A stretch of 64,000 nt of DNA from an uncultured Pseudomonadota bacterium (GCA_903868595.1 CAIPVV010000053.1:1-64000); one strand, 5' to 3'. Shown: positions 24,391 through 33,910, counted from the first letter of the stretch. The notes: a model not told the origin generated them from the sequence alone. Numbers and translations: made by a program.

Positions 24391-25004
24391 GGGGCGCGCG
24401 CGGCTTTACGCTCGTGGAGCTGCTGGTGGCGATGTTCATCACCGCCATCGTGTTTGCGCTGGGCTATGGCGCGATCAACCAGGCCGTCAAGAACCGGGGC
24501 GCCATCGAGCAGAACCAGGACCGCCTGATTGCCGTGCAGGGGGCGATCCGCACGATGGTGCAGGACTTCACGCAGCTTACCCCCCGCCCGGTGCGCCAGC
24601 CGTTGGGCGAGGGATACCTGCCAGCGATCAGCGCGGACGCGCGCGCCGAGGCGCTGGTGACCTTCACGCGTTCCGGCTGGGCCAACCCCGCCGGCATCCA
24701 GCGCGCTGCCCTGCAGCGTGTGCGCTACGTCTACAAGGACAAGCAGCTGCGGCGCGAGTACTGGAGCGAGCTGGATGCGACGCTGGATCCGCCGCCGCGC
24801 AGCCGCGTGCTGCTGGAGCAGGTGAAGAGCGTGAAGCTGCGCTTCATGGACGATGGCCACAACTGGCGCGAGCAGTGGCCGCCGGCCACCCTGACGACCA
24901 CGCCGACGCCGCGCGATCTGCGCTGGCGGCCCATCGCGGTGGAGGTCACGCTGGAACTGGAGGATTGGGGCACGCTGGTACGCCTGATCGAGGTGGCCGG
25001 ATGA
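24387..25004 (+). CDS. gspJ: Type II secretion minor pseudopilin GspJ
   Basis: A 205-residue protein with a very short leader (MRGARG) and the pseudopilin helix FTLVELLVAMFITAIVFALGYGAI. The periplasmic part has the GspJ pattern QDRLIAVQGAIRTMVQDFTQLTPRPVR, RYVYKDKQLRREYW and a C-terminal VEVTLELEDWGTLVRL. It is part of the pseudopilus tip. The ATG overlaps the gspI stop and the stop overlaps the gspK start. Confidence 0.92.
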   Translation: MRGARGFTLVELLVAMFITAIVFALGYGAINQAVKNRGAIEQNQDRLIAVQGAIRTMVQDFTQLTPRPVRQPLGEGYLPAISADARAEALVTFTRSGWANPAGIQRAALQRVRYVYKDKQLRREYWSELDATLDPPPRSRVLLEQVKSVKLRFMDDGHNWREQWPPATLTTTPTPRDLRWRPIAVEVTLELEDWGTLVRLIEVAG

Positions 25005-25936
25005 GACGCCAACGGGGAGTCGCCCTGATCACGGCGATCGTGCTGGTGGTGCTGGCGACGATCATTGCCGTGGCCATCGGGTCGCGCAGCGCGTTCAGCG
25101 CGCGGCGCAGCGCCGCCAGCTTCAGCGTCGAGCAGGGGCTGCAGTTTGCGGCCGGCGCCGAGGCACTGGCCGCCTACGTGCTGCACGAGGACCGCAACAG
25201 CCAGGACACGGCCGGGGAGACCTGGGCGCAGCCCTACGGACCAGTGGAAGTGGCGCCCGGCATCACGCTGGAGGCCGTCATCCAGGATGAGCAGGGCAAG
25301 TTCAACATCAACACGCTGGTGAACGCGCAGGGCGAAGTGGACAAGGACGCCGAGGCGGTGTTCGTGCGCCTGCTGCAGTTGCTGCAGCTGGAGCCCTCGT
25401 GGGCGCCGCTGCTGGTGGACTGGCTGGACAGCAACGTGCTGCCGGAGGACCAGGGTGCCGAGGACAGTCAGTACCTGGGCCAGACGCCGCCCTACCGGAC
25501 CGCCAATACACCGGTGACCAGCGTCTCGGAGATCCTGCAGCTGCCGGGCTTTGGCCGCGAGCGTTACCTGAAGCTCGCCCCCTTCATCACGGCGCTGCCG
25601 CCCAGTGCCTCGCGCATCAACGTGTGCCTGGCCAGCGGCTATGTGCTGGATGCGCTGGCGACCCTGAGCCAGACGAACAAGAATGCGGTGGAATACAGCA
25701 CGATGGACCCCAAGCAGTTCGCCGATGCCCGTTCCCGCGGCTGTTTCCCGACGGTGAGCGTGCTGAAGACCACCATCGGGCCGGATATCGACAAGCGCGT
25801 GGGCGAAAAGACCAGCTACTTCCGCCTGCAGAGCTGGGTGAGTATTGGCACTACCCGGTTCGCCTTGTACAGTCTCCTGCAACGCGATGGCAGCGGGCAG
25901 GTTCGGCCCATTCTCAGAACCCTCGGCACGGAATAA
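25001..25936 (+). CDS. gspK: Type II secretion minor pseudopilin GspK
   Basis: A 311-residue pseudopilin, the largest minor subunit. The N-terminus is MRRQRGVALITAIVLVVLATIIAVA; position 5 lacks the Glu seen in the other pseudopilins, which is normal for GspK. The large domain contains DEQGKFNINTLVN, VDWLDSN and TPYRTANTPVTSVSEILQLPG-like sequence, the K-type helical insertion. It caps the pseudopilus tip. Confidence 0.93.
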   Translation: MRRQRGVALITAIVLVVLATIIAVAIGSRSAFSARRSAASFSVEQGLQFAAGAEALAAYVLHEDRNSQDTAGETWAQPYGPVEVAPGITLEAVIQDEQGKFNINTLVNAQGEVDKDAEAVFVRLLQLLQLEPSWAPLLVDWLDSNVLPEDQGAEDSQYLGQTPPYRTANTPVTSVSEILQLPGFGRERYLKLAPFITALPPSASRINVCLASGYVLDALATLSQTNKNAVEYSTMDPKQFADARSRGCFPTVSVLKTTIGPDIDKRVGEKTSYFRLQSWVSIGTTRFALYSLLQRDGSGQVRPILRTLGTE

Positions 25937-25942
25937 TTACGT

Positions 25943-27187
25943 ATGTCGGACTGGATCCTGGTGCGCCTGGCGCGAGACGGAACCCAGCCCGCGGGCTGGG
26001 TGGTCGTCTCCGCGGCCGGTGAACTCATCGATGCCCACGCGGCAACCGACGCGGCGGGCCTGGCAAGCGCGGCCGCAGGGCGGCGCGTGGCCCTGGTCGT
26101 GCCCGGCACGGACGTTTTGCAGCTGGCGGCCACGCTGCCTGCTGGCAACGAGTCGCGCCTCGCGCAGATCGTCCCCTATGCACTGGAGGACCAGGTCTCG
26201 GAGGATCTGGACAGCCTGCACTTTGCGATCGGCCAGGCGCTGGCCGGTCCGGGCTCGCGCCTGTGCGTGGACGTCGTGAACCGCGCGTTGCTGCAGCGCT
26301 GGCTTGCGGTGCCCGAGGCGCTGGGACTGGTGGCGCAGGCCGTGTATGCCGATAGCGAGCTGCTGCCGCTGCTGCCCGGCCACATCAGCGCGTGGATCGA
26401 GGAGGACAACCTCACGCTGCGCGTGCCCGGCTGCCGGCCCCTGGTCCTGCCGGCCAGCGATCCGGCCTTCGCGCTGGAGCTTGCGCTGGCCAACGATGCC
26501 GGGGCGCTGCAGGCGAGTCACCTGAACGTTTACGTGACCAGCCAGGACTGGGCGCGGCACGCCGCCACCTACGAGGCGCTGCGCCCACGGGTGGCCTCGC
26601 TGAAGGTGCAGCTGCTCTCCGGCGGCATCCTGCCCCTGCTCGGCGCGCAACTGGTAGGCGCCGGCGCGATCAATCTGCTGCAGGGCGGCTACACGCCGGT
26701 GCGCACCGGCGGACCGACCTGGCGCACGTGGCGCCTGGCCGCAGGCCTGGCCGCGGCGCTGCTGGGGGTGCACCTGGTGGCCTCGGGGCTGCAGATAAAG
26801 CGCCTCGGTGCGCAGGAGCAGGCCCTGGATGCCGGCATCCAGCAGGCCTTCGCGCAGGCCCTGCCCGGGCAGATCGCTGGCACCAGCGCGCGCAAGCGCA
26901 TGGAGCAGCGGCTGGTGCAGCTGCGGGCAGCGGCGCCGGAGAGCGGCAGCCTGCTCTCGCTGCTGTCGGCCCTGTCGCGCGCGCATGCCGCCGCCCCCGG
27001 CACGCGCATCGAGGCGCTGAGTTATCGCAAGGGTTCGATCGACATGAAGGTTACCGGTCCCGATGCGCAGAGCCTGGAGCGCATGAACCAGTCGCTGCGC
27101 GGGGCGGGACTGACCTCTGAGCTGGCCTCCGGCAGTGCGCGTGGGCAGCACTATGAAGGCCGCCTGCAGCTGAGGAGCGGCTCATGA
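25943..27187 (+). CDS. gspL: Type II secretion protein GspL
   Basis: A 414-residue bitopic inner-membrane protein. The N-terminal cytoplasmic domain has the actin-like fold of GspL (ALVVPGTDVLQLAATLP, QIVPYALEDQVSEDLDSLHFAIG) that binds the ATPase GspE. A single membrane segment lies around residues 268-285 (RLAAGLAAALLGVHLVASGL), then a periplasmic ferredoxin-like domain. It starts seven bases after gspK and overlaps gspM by four bases. GspE is not encoded in this cluster. Confidence 0.92.
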   Translation: MSDWILVRLARDGTQPAGWVVVSAAGELIDAHAATDAAGLASAAAGRRVALVVPGTDVLQLAATLPAGNESRLAQIVPYALEDQVSEDLDSLHFAIGQALAGPGSRLCVDVVNRALLQRWLAVPEALGLVAQAVYADSELLPLLPGHISAWIEEDNLTLRVPGCRPLVLPASDPAFALELALANDAGALQASHLNVYVTSQDWARHAATYEALRPRVASLKVQLLSGGILPLLGAQLVGAGAINLLQGGYTPVRTGGPTWRTWRLAAGLAAALLGVHLVASGLQIKRLGAQEQALDAGIQQAFAQALPGQIAGTSARKRMEQRLVQLRAAAPESGSLLSLLSALSRAHAAAPGTRIEALSYRKGSIDMKVTGPDAQSLERMNQSLRGAGLTSELASGSARGQHYEGRLQLRSGS

Positions 27188-27675
27188 ACTTCAGCACCCT
27201 GCAGAACTGGTACGCGGGCCTGGCCCCGCGCGAGCAGCGCGTCGTGGCCCTTGGCGGGGTGGCCGCCCTCGTGCTGCTGCTGCTGGCGGTCCTGTTGCCC
27301 CTGTATCGCAAGAGCGAGGGCCTGGAGCAGCGCATCGCCACCAAGCGGGCGGACCTGGCTTGGATGCAGGCGGTGGCCCCGACGCTGATGACCGCGGGCC
27401 CTGCCCCGGCGGCCGCTAACAACCCCCACGAGTCGCTGGTCGTGCTGGTGGATCGCACCGCGCGTGAATCCGGGCTCTCGCAGTCACTGACCGGCAGCCA
27501 GCCCAGCGGTGATGGCGGCCTGCGCGTGCAGGTGGAGAAGGCTCCGTTCAATTCCTGGGTCGCGTGGATCGCGCGCCTGGCCGAGCAGAGCGGCGTGCGG
27601 GTGGAATCGGCCCAGGTGGATGCCGCGGGCGAGCCGGGCCTCGTGAACGCGGGCGTTGTCCTGCGCGACCATTAG
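27184..27675 (+). CDS. gspM: Type II secretion protein GspM
   Basis: A 163-residue bitopic protein with a membrane helix at residues about 23-40 (VALGGVAALVLLLLAVLLPL) and a small periplasmic domain (SLVVLVDRTARESGLSQSLTG, FNSWVAWIARLAEQSGVRVES). It pairs with GspL in the inner-membrane platform. ATG 27184 overlaps the gspL stop. Confidence 0.9.
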   Translation: MNFSTLQNWYAGLAPREQRVVALGGVAALVLLLLAVLLPLYRKSEGLEQRIATKRADLAWMQAVAPTLMTAGPAPAAANNPHESLVVLVDRTARESGLSQSLTGSQPSGDGGLRVQVEKAPFNSWVAWIARLAEQSGVRVESAQVDAAGEPGLVNAGVVLRDH

Positions 27676-27677
27676 CC

Positions 27678-28439
27678 GTGCCGTCCGTGAAGTCCGCAGC
27701 CTTTCGAGGGGTGCTGCTGTTCCTGGCCGCCCTGCTGGGGGTGCTCCTGGCGCGCCTGCCGCTGCGCTGGGCGACACCCCTGCTGCCGGCCAGCCTGCAC
27801 TGCGAGGCGCCGCTGGGCTCGCTGTGGGACGGGCATTGCGGCAGCCTCTCGGTGCGCGGCGGCGCCGGCACTGTCCTGCTGCTGGGCGAGGCGGACTGGG
27901 TGCTGCGCCCGACCGCCCTCTTCAAGGCGCGCCTGGGGCTGGACCTGCGCCTGCGGCGCGGTTCCTCGGAGGCCCGCGGCCGGCTGGAGCTGGGGTTTGG
28001 CAGCCTGTCGGTCACGGGCCTTGAGGCCCAGGGGCCGATGAACTCGCAGCTGCTGCCCGGCTTCCCGCCGACCTGGACAGGACAGCTGCAGGTCGTGGGC
28101 GGCGCACTGCGCCTGGAGGGGGGCAAGTTGGTCGGCCTGGCGGGCACGGCCGTGGCGCAGGACCTGGTGGCCCAGTCCCCGCAGCGCCTGGCCTATGGCA
28201 GCTACCAGTTGCGCTTCCTGCCCGCCGCGGGCGGGGAGCTGCCCGTCGGGGAGGTCAACGACCAGGGCGGCCCGCTCGAGCTGCACGCGCGCCTGCTGCT
28301 CAAGCCCTCGCTGCAGTGGAGCCTGGAGGGTCAGGTGTCCGCCCGCCCTGCGGCCGACCCGGCGCTCGCCCAGCTGCTGCAGTCCCTGAGCCCGCCGGAT
28401 GCCAAGGGCCTGCGCCCCTTCTCCGTCGGCAGCCTGTAG
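27678..28439 (+). CDS. gspN: Type II secretion protein GspN
   Basis: A 253-residue protein with one N-terminal membrane segment (FRGVLLFLAALLGVLLARLP) and a periplasmic part with GspN-type features (LRWATPLLPASLHCEAPLGSLWDG, LRFLPAAGGELPVGEVND). GspN is an accessory subunit present in some systems. The start is probably GTG 27678, three bases after gspM; a second GTG at 27687 is also possible. It ends the cluster: gspC, D, E and F are not present here. Confidence 0.82.
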   Translation: MPSVKSAAFRGVLLFLAALLGVLLARLPLRWATPLLPASLHCEAPLGSLWDGHCGSLSVRGGAGTVLLLGEADWVLRPTALFKARLGLDLRLRRGSSEARGRLELGFGSLSVTGLEAQGPMNSQLLPGFPPTWTGQLQVVGGALRLEGGKLVGLAGTAVAQDLVAQSPQRLAYGSYQLRFLPAAGGELPVGEVNDQGGPLELHARLLLKPSLQWSLEGQVSARPAADPALAQLLQSLSPPDAKGLRPFSVGSL

Positions 28440-28456
28440 CACGCCGCACGCCGCCC

Positions 28457-28475
28457 GCCGCCCGCTGAGGGCGGC
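28457..28475. terminator. Hairpin between convergent gspN and alaA
   Basis: GCCGCCC-gctga-GGGCGGC forms a 7-bp perfect stem between the two stop codons. There is no U tract on either side, so it may be a transcription barrier or mRNA end protector rather than a full intrinsic terminator. Confidence 0.4.
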
Positions 28476-28493
28476 CGACCGGCGCGGGCCGGC

Positions 28494-29786
28494 CTACTTG
28501 CTGAAGCGCGCGTTAGCCTCCACGACGCGCGGCGCAGCGGCGGTCGCGGCCGCTGCACCGGGACGCGCCAGGTAGTCCTCCAGCTGTGCCTCGATCTTCG
28601 CGAACACACCGCTCAGGGTCTGCGCATCCGGCAGGTTGGTGATCCGGAAGTGGTTGCGGTACGGCACGTTGAAGCTCACGCCCGGCGTGATCAGCACGTG
28701 GCGCTGCTCCAGCAACTCCAGCGCGAACTGCGAGTCGTTGAAGTGGGGGACCGCATCGGCGCGAACCTCCACGAACGCGTACAGCGCACCATCCGGCCGC
28801 GCCAGGCGCAGGTACTTGCTGCGCTCGACGGCCTCGATGATGGCCTTGCGGGATTCATACAGGCGCCCGCCGGGCGTCGTCAGGTCGCGGATGCTCTGGT
28901 AGCCGCCCAGCGCGCTCTGCACGGCGTACTGCGCCGGCACGTTGCTGCACAGGCGCAGCGAGCTGAGCAGTTCCAGCGCCGCCAGGTACTCGCCGGCGCG
29001 GTGCGTCGCGCCGGAGAAGCTCACCCAGCCCACGCGGTAGCCGCAGGCACGGTAGATCTTGGAGAGGCCGGACATCGTGGCGCAGACCGTGTCATGCACC
29101 AGCGTCGCCATCGGCACGCTCTCCACGCCATCGTAGGTGATGCCGTCGTAGATTTCGTCGCTGAACACAATCAGCTGGTGCTTCTCCGCCAGGCGCGCCA
29201 GGCGCTCCAGCACCGCGCGCGGGTAGACCGCGCCGGTCGGGTTGTTGGGGTTGATGATCACGATCGCGCGCGTACGCGGCGTGATCAGGTTGGCCACCTC
29301 GTCCGGGTCCGGGCAGAAATTGTTCTCCGGCCGGCAGGGATAGTGCACGGGCGTGCCGCCGTTGAGCGTCACGGCCGCGGTCCACAGCGGGTAGTCGGGG
29401 GTGGGGATCAGGACCTCGTCGCCGGGGTTCAGCAGCGCCCGCAGCGTCAGGTCGATCAGCTCGCTCACGCCGTTGCCGATGAACACCTCGTCGGTCGTGA
29501 CGCCCTTGACCCCCCGCTCCTGCTGCTGCAGCACAACAGCCTCGCGCGCCGCGAACACGCCCTTCTGGTGGACGTAGCCTTCCGATCGCGGCAGGTTCTC
29601 TATCATCGCCAGTCGCAGGATCTCGGGAGTTCTGAAGCCGAAGGCGCCCGGATTGCCGATATTCAGCGAAGTTATCTCATAACCCAGTCGTTCCAGCTCC
29701 AGCGCGCGACGGGCCAGGGATCCCCGGATCTCATACCGGACGTTTCGGGTGCTGTCGCTCGGGCGGATGCGGGATTCGGTCTTCAT
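28494..29786 (-). CDS. alaA: Alanine-type aminotransferase (AlaA-like)
   Basis: A 430-residue PLP enzyme of the class I aminotransferases. Landmarks: LNIGNPGAFGFRTPEIL, YVHQKGVFAAREAV, FIGNGVSELIDL, PTPDYPLWTAAV, INPNNPTGAVYP, SDEIYDGITYDG, MSGLSKIYRACGYRVGW with the PLP Lys, and the C-terminal Arg segment HFRITNLPD. These match AlaA, which makes alanine from pyruvate and glutamate. Length is a little above the usual 405 because of an Ala-rich tail. Single gene, convergent with gspN. Confidence 0.88.
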   Translation of the reverse strand: MKTESRIRPSDSTRNVRYEIRGSLARRALELERLGYEITSLNIGNPGAFGFRTPEILRLAMIENLPRSEGYVHQKGVFAAREAVVLQQQERGVKGVTTDEVFIGNGVSELIDLTLRALLNPGDEVLIPTPDYPLWTAAVTLNGGTPVHYPCRPENNFCPDPDEVANLITPRTRAIVIINPNNPTGAVYPRAVLERLARLAEKHQLIVFSDEIYDGITYDGVESVPMATLVHDTVCATMSGLSKIYRACGYRVGWVSFSGATHRAGEYLAALELLSSLRLCSNVPAQYAVQSALGGYQSIRDLTTPGGRLYESRKAIIEAVERSKYLRLARPDGALYAFVEVRADAVPHFNDSQFALELLEQRHVLITPGVSFNVPYRNHFRITNLPDAQTLSGVFAKIEAQLEDYLARPGAAAATAAAPRVVEANARFSK

Positions 29787-29843
29787 CGGCGTCTCGAAAA
29801 AATAGGTCCGTAATTCTAGCCGCTGCGCCGATTGGGTGCGAGG

Positions 29844-29872
29844 TTCGGTTCGGCAGTTCGATTGCGTATACT
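29844..29872 (+). promoter_or_regulatory. Probable etfBA promoter
   Basis: TTCGGT (29844-29849) and TATACT (29867-29872) are 17 bases apart, with the etfB ATG at 29924. The -10 is close to consensus, the -35 weak. Confidence 0.45.
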
Positions 29873-29923
29873 CCGCGCGCCAGAAAAAACGCTGGAATCA
29901 TGGTCTTGGGAGTGCTCTTAGCG

Positions 29924-30673
29924 ATGAAGCGGATCCTCGTCGGTATCAAACGCGTGGTCGATTACAACGTCCGGGTCCGGGTAAAGCCCGATGGCAGCGG
30001 CGTGGCGACGGAGGGGGCCAAGATGAGCATCAACCCCTTCGACGAGATTGCGCTGGAGGAGGCCCTGCGCATCAAGGAGCGCGGCGAGGCGCAGGAAGTG
30101 GTCGTGGTGAGCATCGGCACGGCCGATGCACAGGCCCAGTTGCGTACCGCCCTGGCGATGGGCGCGGACCGCGCCATCCTCGTGCAGAGCGAGTCGGCCG
30201 TGGAGCCGCTGGATGCCGCCCGCGTCCTGCTCAAGCTCATCGAGCGCGAGCAGCCCTTCGCCGTGCTGCTGGGCAAGCAGGCGATTGACGATGACAACAA
30301 CCAGACCGGCCAGATGCTGGCCGCGCTGTGGGACCGGCCGCAAGCAACCTTTGCCTCGCGCATCGAACTCACGGGCGATGTTGCGCGCGTGACGCGCGAG
30401 GTCGATGCGGGACTGGAGACGATCGAGGTGGACCTGCCGGCGGTGCTGACGGTGGACCTGCGCCTGAATGAGCCGCGCTACGTGAAGCTGCCGGACATCA
30501 TGAAAGCCAAGAAGAAGCCGCTGGATACCCTGACTCCCGCGGATCTGGGGGTGAGCCCACGCCAGCGTGTGCGCAGCACGCGCTATGACGCCCCGGCGGC
30601 GCGCCAGAAGGGGCTCGTGCTGAAGGATGTCACGGAACTTGTTGCGGCCTTGAAGAACCGGGGACTTGTCTGA
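29924..30673 (+). CDS. etfB: Electron transfer flavoprotein, beta subunit
   Basis: A 249-residue subunit starting MKRILVGIKRVVDYNVRVRV. The AMP-binding and signature region reads DDDNNQTGQMLAALW, followed by REVDAGLETIEVDLPAVLTVDLRLNEPRY (the ETF-beta signature). EtfAB passes electrons from acyl-CoA dehydrogenases to ETF:ubiquinone oxidoreductase. ATG 29924 is chosen over GTG/ATG codons upstream because it gives the family N-terminus. It overlaps etfA by one base. Confidence 0.95.
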   Translation: MKRILVGIKRVVDYNVRVRVKPDGSGVATEGAKMSINPFDEIALEEALRIKERGEAQEVVVVSIGTADAQAQLRTALAMGADRAILVQSESAVEPLDAARVLLKLIEREQPFAVLLGKQAIDDDNNQTGQMLAALWDRPQATFASRIELTGDVARVTREVDAGLETIEVDLPAVLTVDLRLNEPRYVKLPDIMKAKKKPLDTLTPADLGVSPRQRVRSTRYDAPAARQKGLVLKDVTELVAALKNRGLV

Positions 30674-31626
30674 TGAGCCATGTACTGATCGTTGCCGAGC
30701 ACGATGGCCGGCACCTGAACCCCGCCACCGCCAAGTGCGTCAGCTGCGCCGCGCAGATCCCCGGTGCGCGCATCAGCATCGCCGTGCTGGGCCAGGGCAG
30801 CGCTGCGATCGCTGCCGCCGCCGCCGCCCTGACGGGCGTGACCGGCGTTCTGCATGTGGAGAGCGCGGCCAACGCGCATCCGCTGGCCACGGTGCTGGCC
30901 CCGCAGGTGGCGCAGCTGGCGCGTGACCACGCCGCCACCCACGTCTTTGGGCCCTCCACCACCTTTGGCAAGGACCTGATGCCGCGCGTCGCGGCACTGC
31001 TGGATGCCCCGCAGCTGAGCGACATCATGGCGGTGGAGTCGGCGCAGCAGTTTCGCCGCCCGATCTATGCCGGCAACATCGTGCTGAGCGTGGACGTGAG
31101 CGGCGAGCCGCTCATCGTGGGTACGGTGCGCACGGCGTCCTTCGACGCGGCGCCGGCCGGCGGCAGCGCCTGCGTCGAGGCGGTAAGCCTCGCAGTCCCC
31201 CTGCCCGCCTACGCGCGCTTCGTCAGCCTCTCCGGCGCCACCTCGGATCGCCCCGACTTGCAGACCGCGCGCCGCGTGGTCTCCGGCGGGCGGGCGTTGG
31301 GGAGCGAGGAGAACTTCAAGCTGGTGTACGAGCTGGCCGATGCACTGGGCGCCGCGGTGGGCGCCTCGCGCGCTGCGGTGGACTCCGGCTATGCGCCCAA
31401 TGAGCTGCAGGTCGGTCAGACCGGCAAGATCATCGCGCCGGACCTGTATATCGCGCTGGGGATCTCCGGCGCGATCCAGCACATGACCGGCATCAAGGAT
31501 GCGAAGACGATCGTGGCGATCAACAAGGATGCCGATGCGCCGATCTTCGAGTCCGCCGACCTGGGGCTGGTCGGCGACCTGTTCACGATCCTGCCGGAGC
31601 TGCGCGCGCAACTGGCGCGCAGCTGA
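30673..31626 (+). CDS. etfA: Electron transfer flavoprotein, alpha subunit
   Basis: A 317-residue subunit. The C-terminal FAD domain has [42 protein letters not shown]-type sequence, [25 protein letters not shown] and [21 protein letters not shown]. Translationally coupled to etfB through TGATG. It provides the FAD-binding part of the heterodimer and links beta-oxidation (for example the enzyme at 8.0 kb) to respiration. Confidence 0.95.
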   Translation: MSHVLIVAEHDGRHLNPATAKCVSCAAQIPGARISIAVLGQGSAAIAAAAAALTGVTGVLHVESAANAHPLATVLAPQVAQLARDHAATHVFGPSTTFGKDLMPRVAALLDAPQLSDIMAVESAQQFRRPIYAGNIVLSVDVSGEPLIVGTVRTASFDAAPAGGSACVEAVSLAVPLPAYARFVSLSGATSDRPDLQTARRVVSGGRALGSEENFKLVYELADALGAAVGASRAAVDSGYAPNELQVGQTGKIIAPDLYIALGISGAIQHMTGIKDAKTIVAINKDADAPIFESADLGLVGDLFTILPELRAQLARS

Positions 31627-31654
31627 GCACCGGCACTGGCCTGCCCGTGCAGCC

Positions 31655-32137
31655 CTAGAGCTGCGCGAGCACGTAATCGGCGGCGGAGACCTTGAACTCG
31701 CCGCCGGATTCCACGTTGACCTGCGTGGCAACCCCATCCTTGACGACTAGTGCAAAGCGCTGCGAGCGCTTGCCCATGCCAAAGCCCGTGGCATCCAGCT
31801 CCAGGCCCAGCGCACGCGCGTAGTCGCCGTTGCCGTCGGCCAGCATCAGTACCTTGTCACCTGCGTTGGCCGACTTTCCCCAGGCCTTCATGACGAACAC
31901 GTCGTTGACCGACATGCACGCGATGGTGTCCACGCCCTTGGCCCTGAAGTCATCGGCGTGCTGGACGTATCCCGGCAGGTGGCGCGCATCGCAGGTCGGG
32001 GTAAACGCACCCGGGACCGCGAAGAACACCACCGTCTTGCCCTTGAAGAGCTCATCCGTCGTGACGTCCGTCAGGCCGTCGACGGTAGCCAGCTTGAACT
32101 TGCCCTGCGGAAGGTGATCGCCGATCTGGATGGTCAT
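31655..32137 (-). CDS. Peroxiredoxin, Prx5/AhpE-like class
   Basis: A 160-residue thiol peroxidase. [25 protein letters not shown] carries the peroxidatic Cys in the PxxxTxxC motif, and [20 protein letters not shown] is the typical C-terminal half. A second resolving Cys is seen in [11 protein letters not shown], as in Prx5 proteins. It reduces peroxides using glutaredoxin or thioredoxin. GAGGAG seven bases before ATG 32137 fixes the start. Confidence 0.9.
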   Translation of the reverse strand: MTIQIGDHLPQGKFKLATVDGLTDVTTDELFKGKTVVFFAVPGAFTPTCDARHLPGYVQHADDFRAKGVDTIACMSVNDVFVMKAWGKSANAGDKVLMLADGNGDYARALGLELDATGFGMGKRSQRFALVVKDGVATQVNVESGGEFKVSAADYVLAQL

Positions 32138-32639
32138 GATTTGCTCCTCTTGGCGCGGATGCCGCGCAGCTTGACGGTGTTCCCTAGGTGTTGGGACCCT
32201 CGGGGTCCCTGCCGGCACGATATCCCAGCCGGTCCGTGACGCGGTTGGCTTTGTCGGAAACCGCCACCCGAGGCTGCGGCAGCAGTGCGCGGACCACGAC
32301 GAGGAGCGCATCCCCGGGGCTGGCGGGTGCGCGCCGCCGCGCCATCGACCCCGCAGCAGCGCGAACCGCGCTGGCCCCGGCTCTCGTAGGGGGAGCGCCG
32401 GGCACCGGCGCTCGCGCTCGCGCCCCAGACCTGCAGGAACTGGAGGGGTAGGATGCCGACCGCATCGCAGTGGTCGGGATCCCGCGTCAGGGAGCCCAGT
32501 GAGCCCCGGTCGGCCCCGGTGCCGTGCAGGCCGTTTAGCGGGGCCCGCACGCCCCCCAGGGGCTACTGCCTCAAGACGCTGCTGGCGCGTCGTGCCCTGC
32601 TACCGCAAGGCGCTTGCGGCTGTCGGCTGGGCACGCGGC
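32138..32639. other. 500-base gap, nothing firmly recognised
   Basis: This stretch lies between two minus-strand genes. It has open frames with GC-rich, Arg/Ala-rich composition and no ribosome sites. A short frame segment reads GILPLQFLQVW, which resembles a fragment of aconitase, but eight or nine residues are too few to call a remnant. Confidence 0.35.
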
Positions 32640-33866
32640 TTACTTGGCCGCCAGTGCCCACAGGTTGGCAAGACGAACGAACTTCGCGTCGCCGCCGGCC
32701 TTGACGGCCTTGAAAGCGGAGGTCGCCTCGCCCGTCTTCTTCTCGTGGTACAGCGCGATACCCAGCAGGATCTGCGCCTCCTCGGCGCTGCGCAGGCCAC
32801 CCTTGCCGATGCCACGCTTGTAGGCCTCGACCGCCTTGTCGTACTGGCCCAGCCCGTAGTAGGTCTTGCCGACGCGTAAGTCCGCATCGCCGGCCTTGCC
32901 GGCCTTGGCGTCGGCCTCGGCCTTCGGCAGCGCCGCCTGGTCTGCAGCCAGCTGCTTCTTGGCAGACTCCAGCAGGCGGTTGGTGGCGGCCTTGCGATCG
33001 GCGGGGAAGAGGTTCGCGTTGATGCCCGACTGCAGCACGGCGACCGCCTCGCCGGCAGCACCCTCCACGATGGAGAGCTTGGCGAACTCGGAGTAATCCT
33101 CGCTGCGCTTGAGCGTGCCGGTGCTGTACATGAGGCGATAGATGTTGACGGTGACCGCGTCGGTGTTGTCGTTGGCGGTCAGCAGCACCGGGATGATGTT
33201 CTCCCAGTAGCTGGCCTTGGGGTAGAAGGAGACGAGCTTCTCGAACGTCTCGGTCTGGCCGTTCACGTCCTTCTGGCGGCGCTGGTAGTCCAGCAGCAGC
33301 AGCAGTTCGTTCTCGGCGGGCTTGGCACCCTTGGCGGTGGCGCTATCCACGCGGCCCTTGATGAACTTGATTGCATCGCCGAGCTTGCCGGACTTGTCGT
33401 AGGCCTGCGCCATCACGTTGTACGTGGTGGCATCGGCGGCGCCGGCGCCGACCATCGCCTGGCCCAGCTCGATGACCTTGGGGTAGTTCTTCAGGTTGAA
33501 GTAGATACCCAGCAGCTGCTTGTTGATCACCGTCTTCTCGGCGGCGGTCGTGAAGCTGGAGCCCAGCTGGGTCTCCAGGATCGGGGCAGCTTCCGCGAAC
33601 TTGTTCTGCCGCAGCAGCGCGAAGCTCATCAGCTGATTCATGACGTGCGTGTCGTAGGGCGTCTTGCCCGCGATGCCGTTGACCTCTCGCAGATGCGTGA
33701 TCGCCTCATCCCACTTCTGCGCACGGACGGCCTTGTTGGCGGCATCCAGCTGCGTGGCGGCGGCGGCGCTGACGGCGTTGGCCGCGAGCGACTGGGACGT
33801 ATAGCTGATTCCGCCAACGGCCACTGCCACGGCCAGGACGACGGCATGGAAACTTGATTTGATCAT
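32640..33866 (-). CDS. Exported TPR-like repeat protein, paralogue 2
   Basis: A 408-residue protein with a signal peptide (residues about 1-29, ending QSLAANA) and a helical body of tetratricopeptide-like repeats, for example AQKWDEAITHLREVNGIAGKTPYDTHVMNQ and LGQYDKAVEAYKRGIGKGGLRSAEEAQILLG. It is likely periplasmic and protein-binding. It is clearly related to the next gene upstream: same signal, same repeat order, same ending. The pair follows a tonB-exbB-exbD cluster, so a link to TonB-dependent uptake is suggested by position only. Confidence 0.8.
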   Translation of the reverse strand: MIKSSFHAVVLAVAVAVGGISYTSQSLAANAVSAAAATQLDAANKAVRAQKWDEAITHLREVNGIAGKTPYDTHVMNQLMSFALLRQNKFAEAAPILETQLGSSFTTAAEKTVINKQLLGIYFNLKNYPKVIELGQAMVGAGAADATTYNVMAQAYDKSGKLGDAIKFIKGRVDSATAKGAKPAENELLLLLDYQRRQKDVNGQTETFEKLVSFYPKASYWENIIPVLLTANDNTDAVTVNIYRLMYSTGTLKRSEDYSEFAKLSIVEGAAGEAVAVLQSGINANLFPADRKAATNRLLESAKKQLAADQAALPKAEADAKAGKAGDADLRVGKTYYGLGQYDKAVEAYKRGIGKGGLRSAEEAQILLGIALYHEKKTGEATSAFKAVKAGGDAKFVRLANLWALAAK

Positions 33867-33910
33867 AGTGTGAGTGCCTTGAAATTAATCCTATTCGTCC
33901 AACTCTCGAA

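Noticed and set aside
31613-31680. Terminator at the convergent etfA-peroxiredoxin junction
   Set aside because: The GCGCAGCT arms are about 45 bases apart and come from the two coding ends; no U tract.
32134-32465. Aconitase remnant in the 500-base gap (GILPLQFLQVW)
   Set aside because: Only eight or nine residues resemble aconitase; flanking residues and neighbouring frames do not continue the match.
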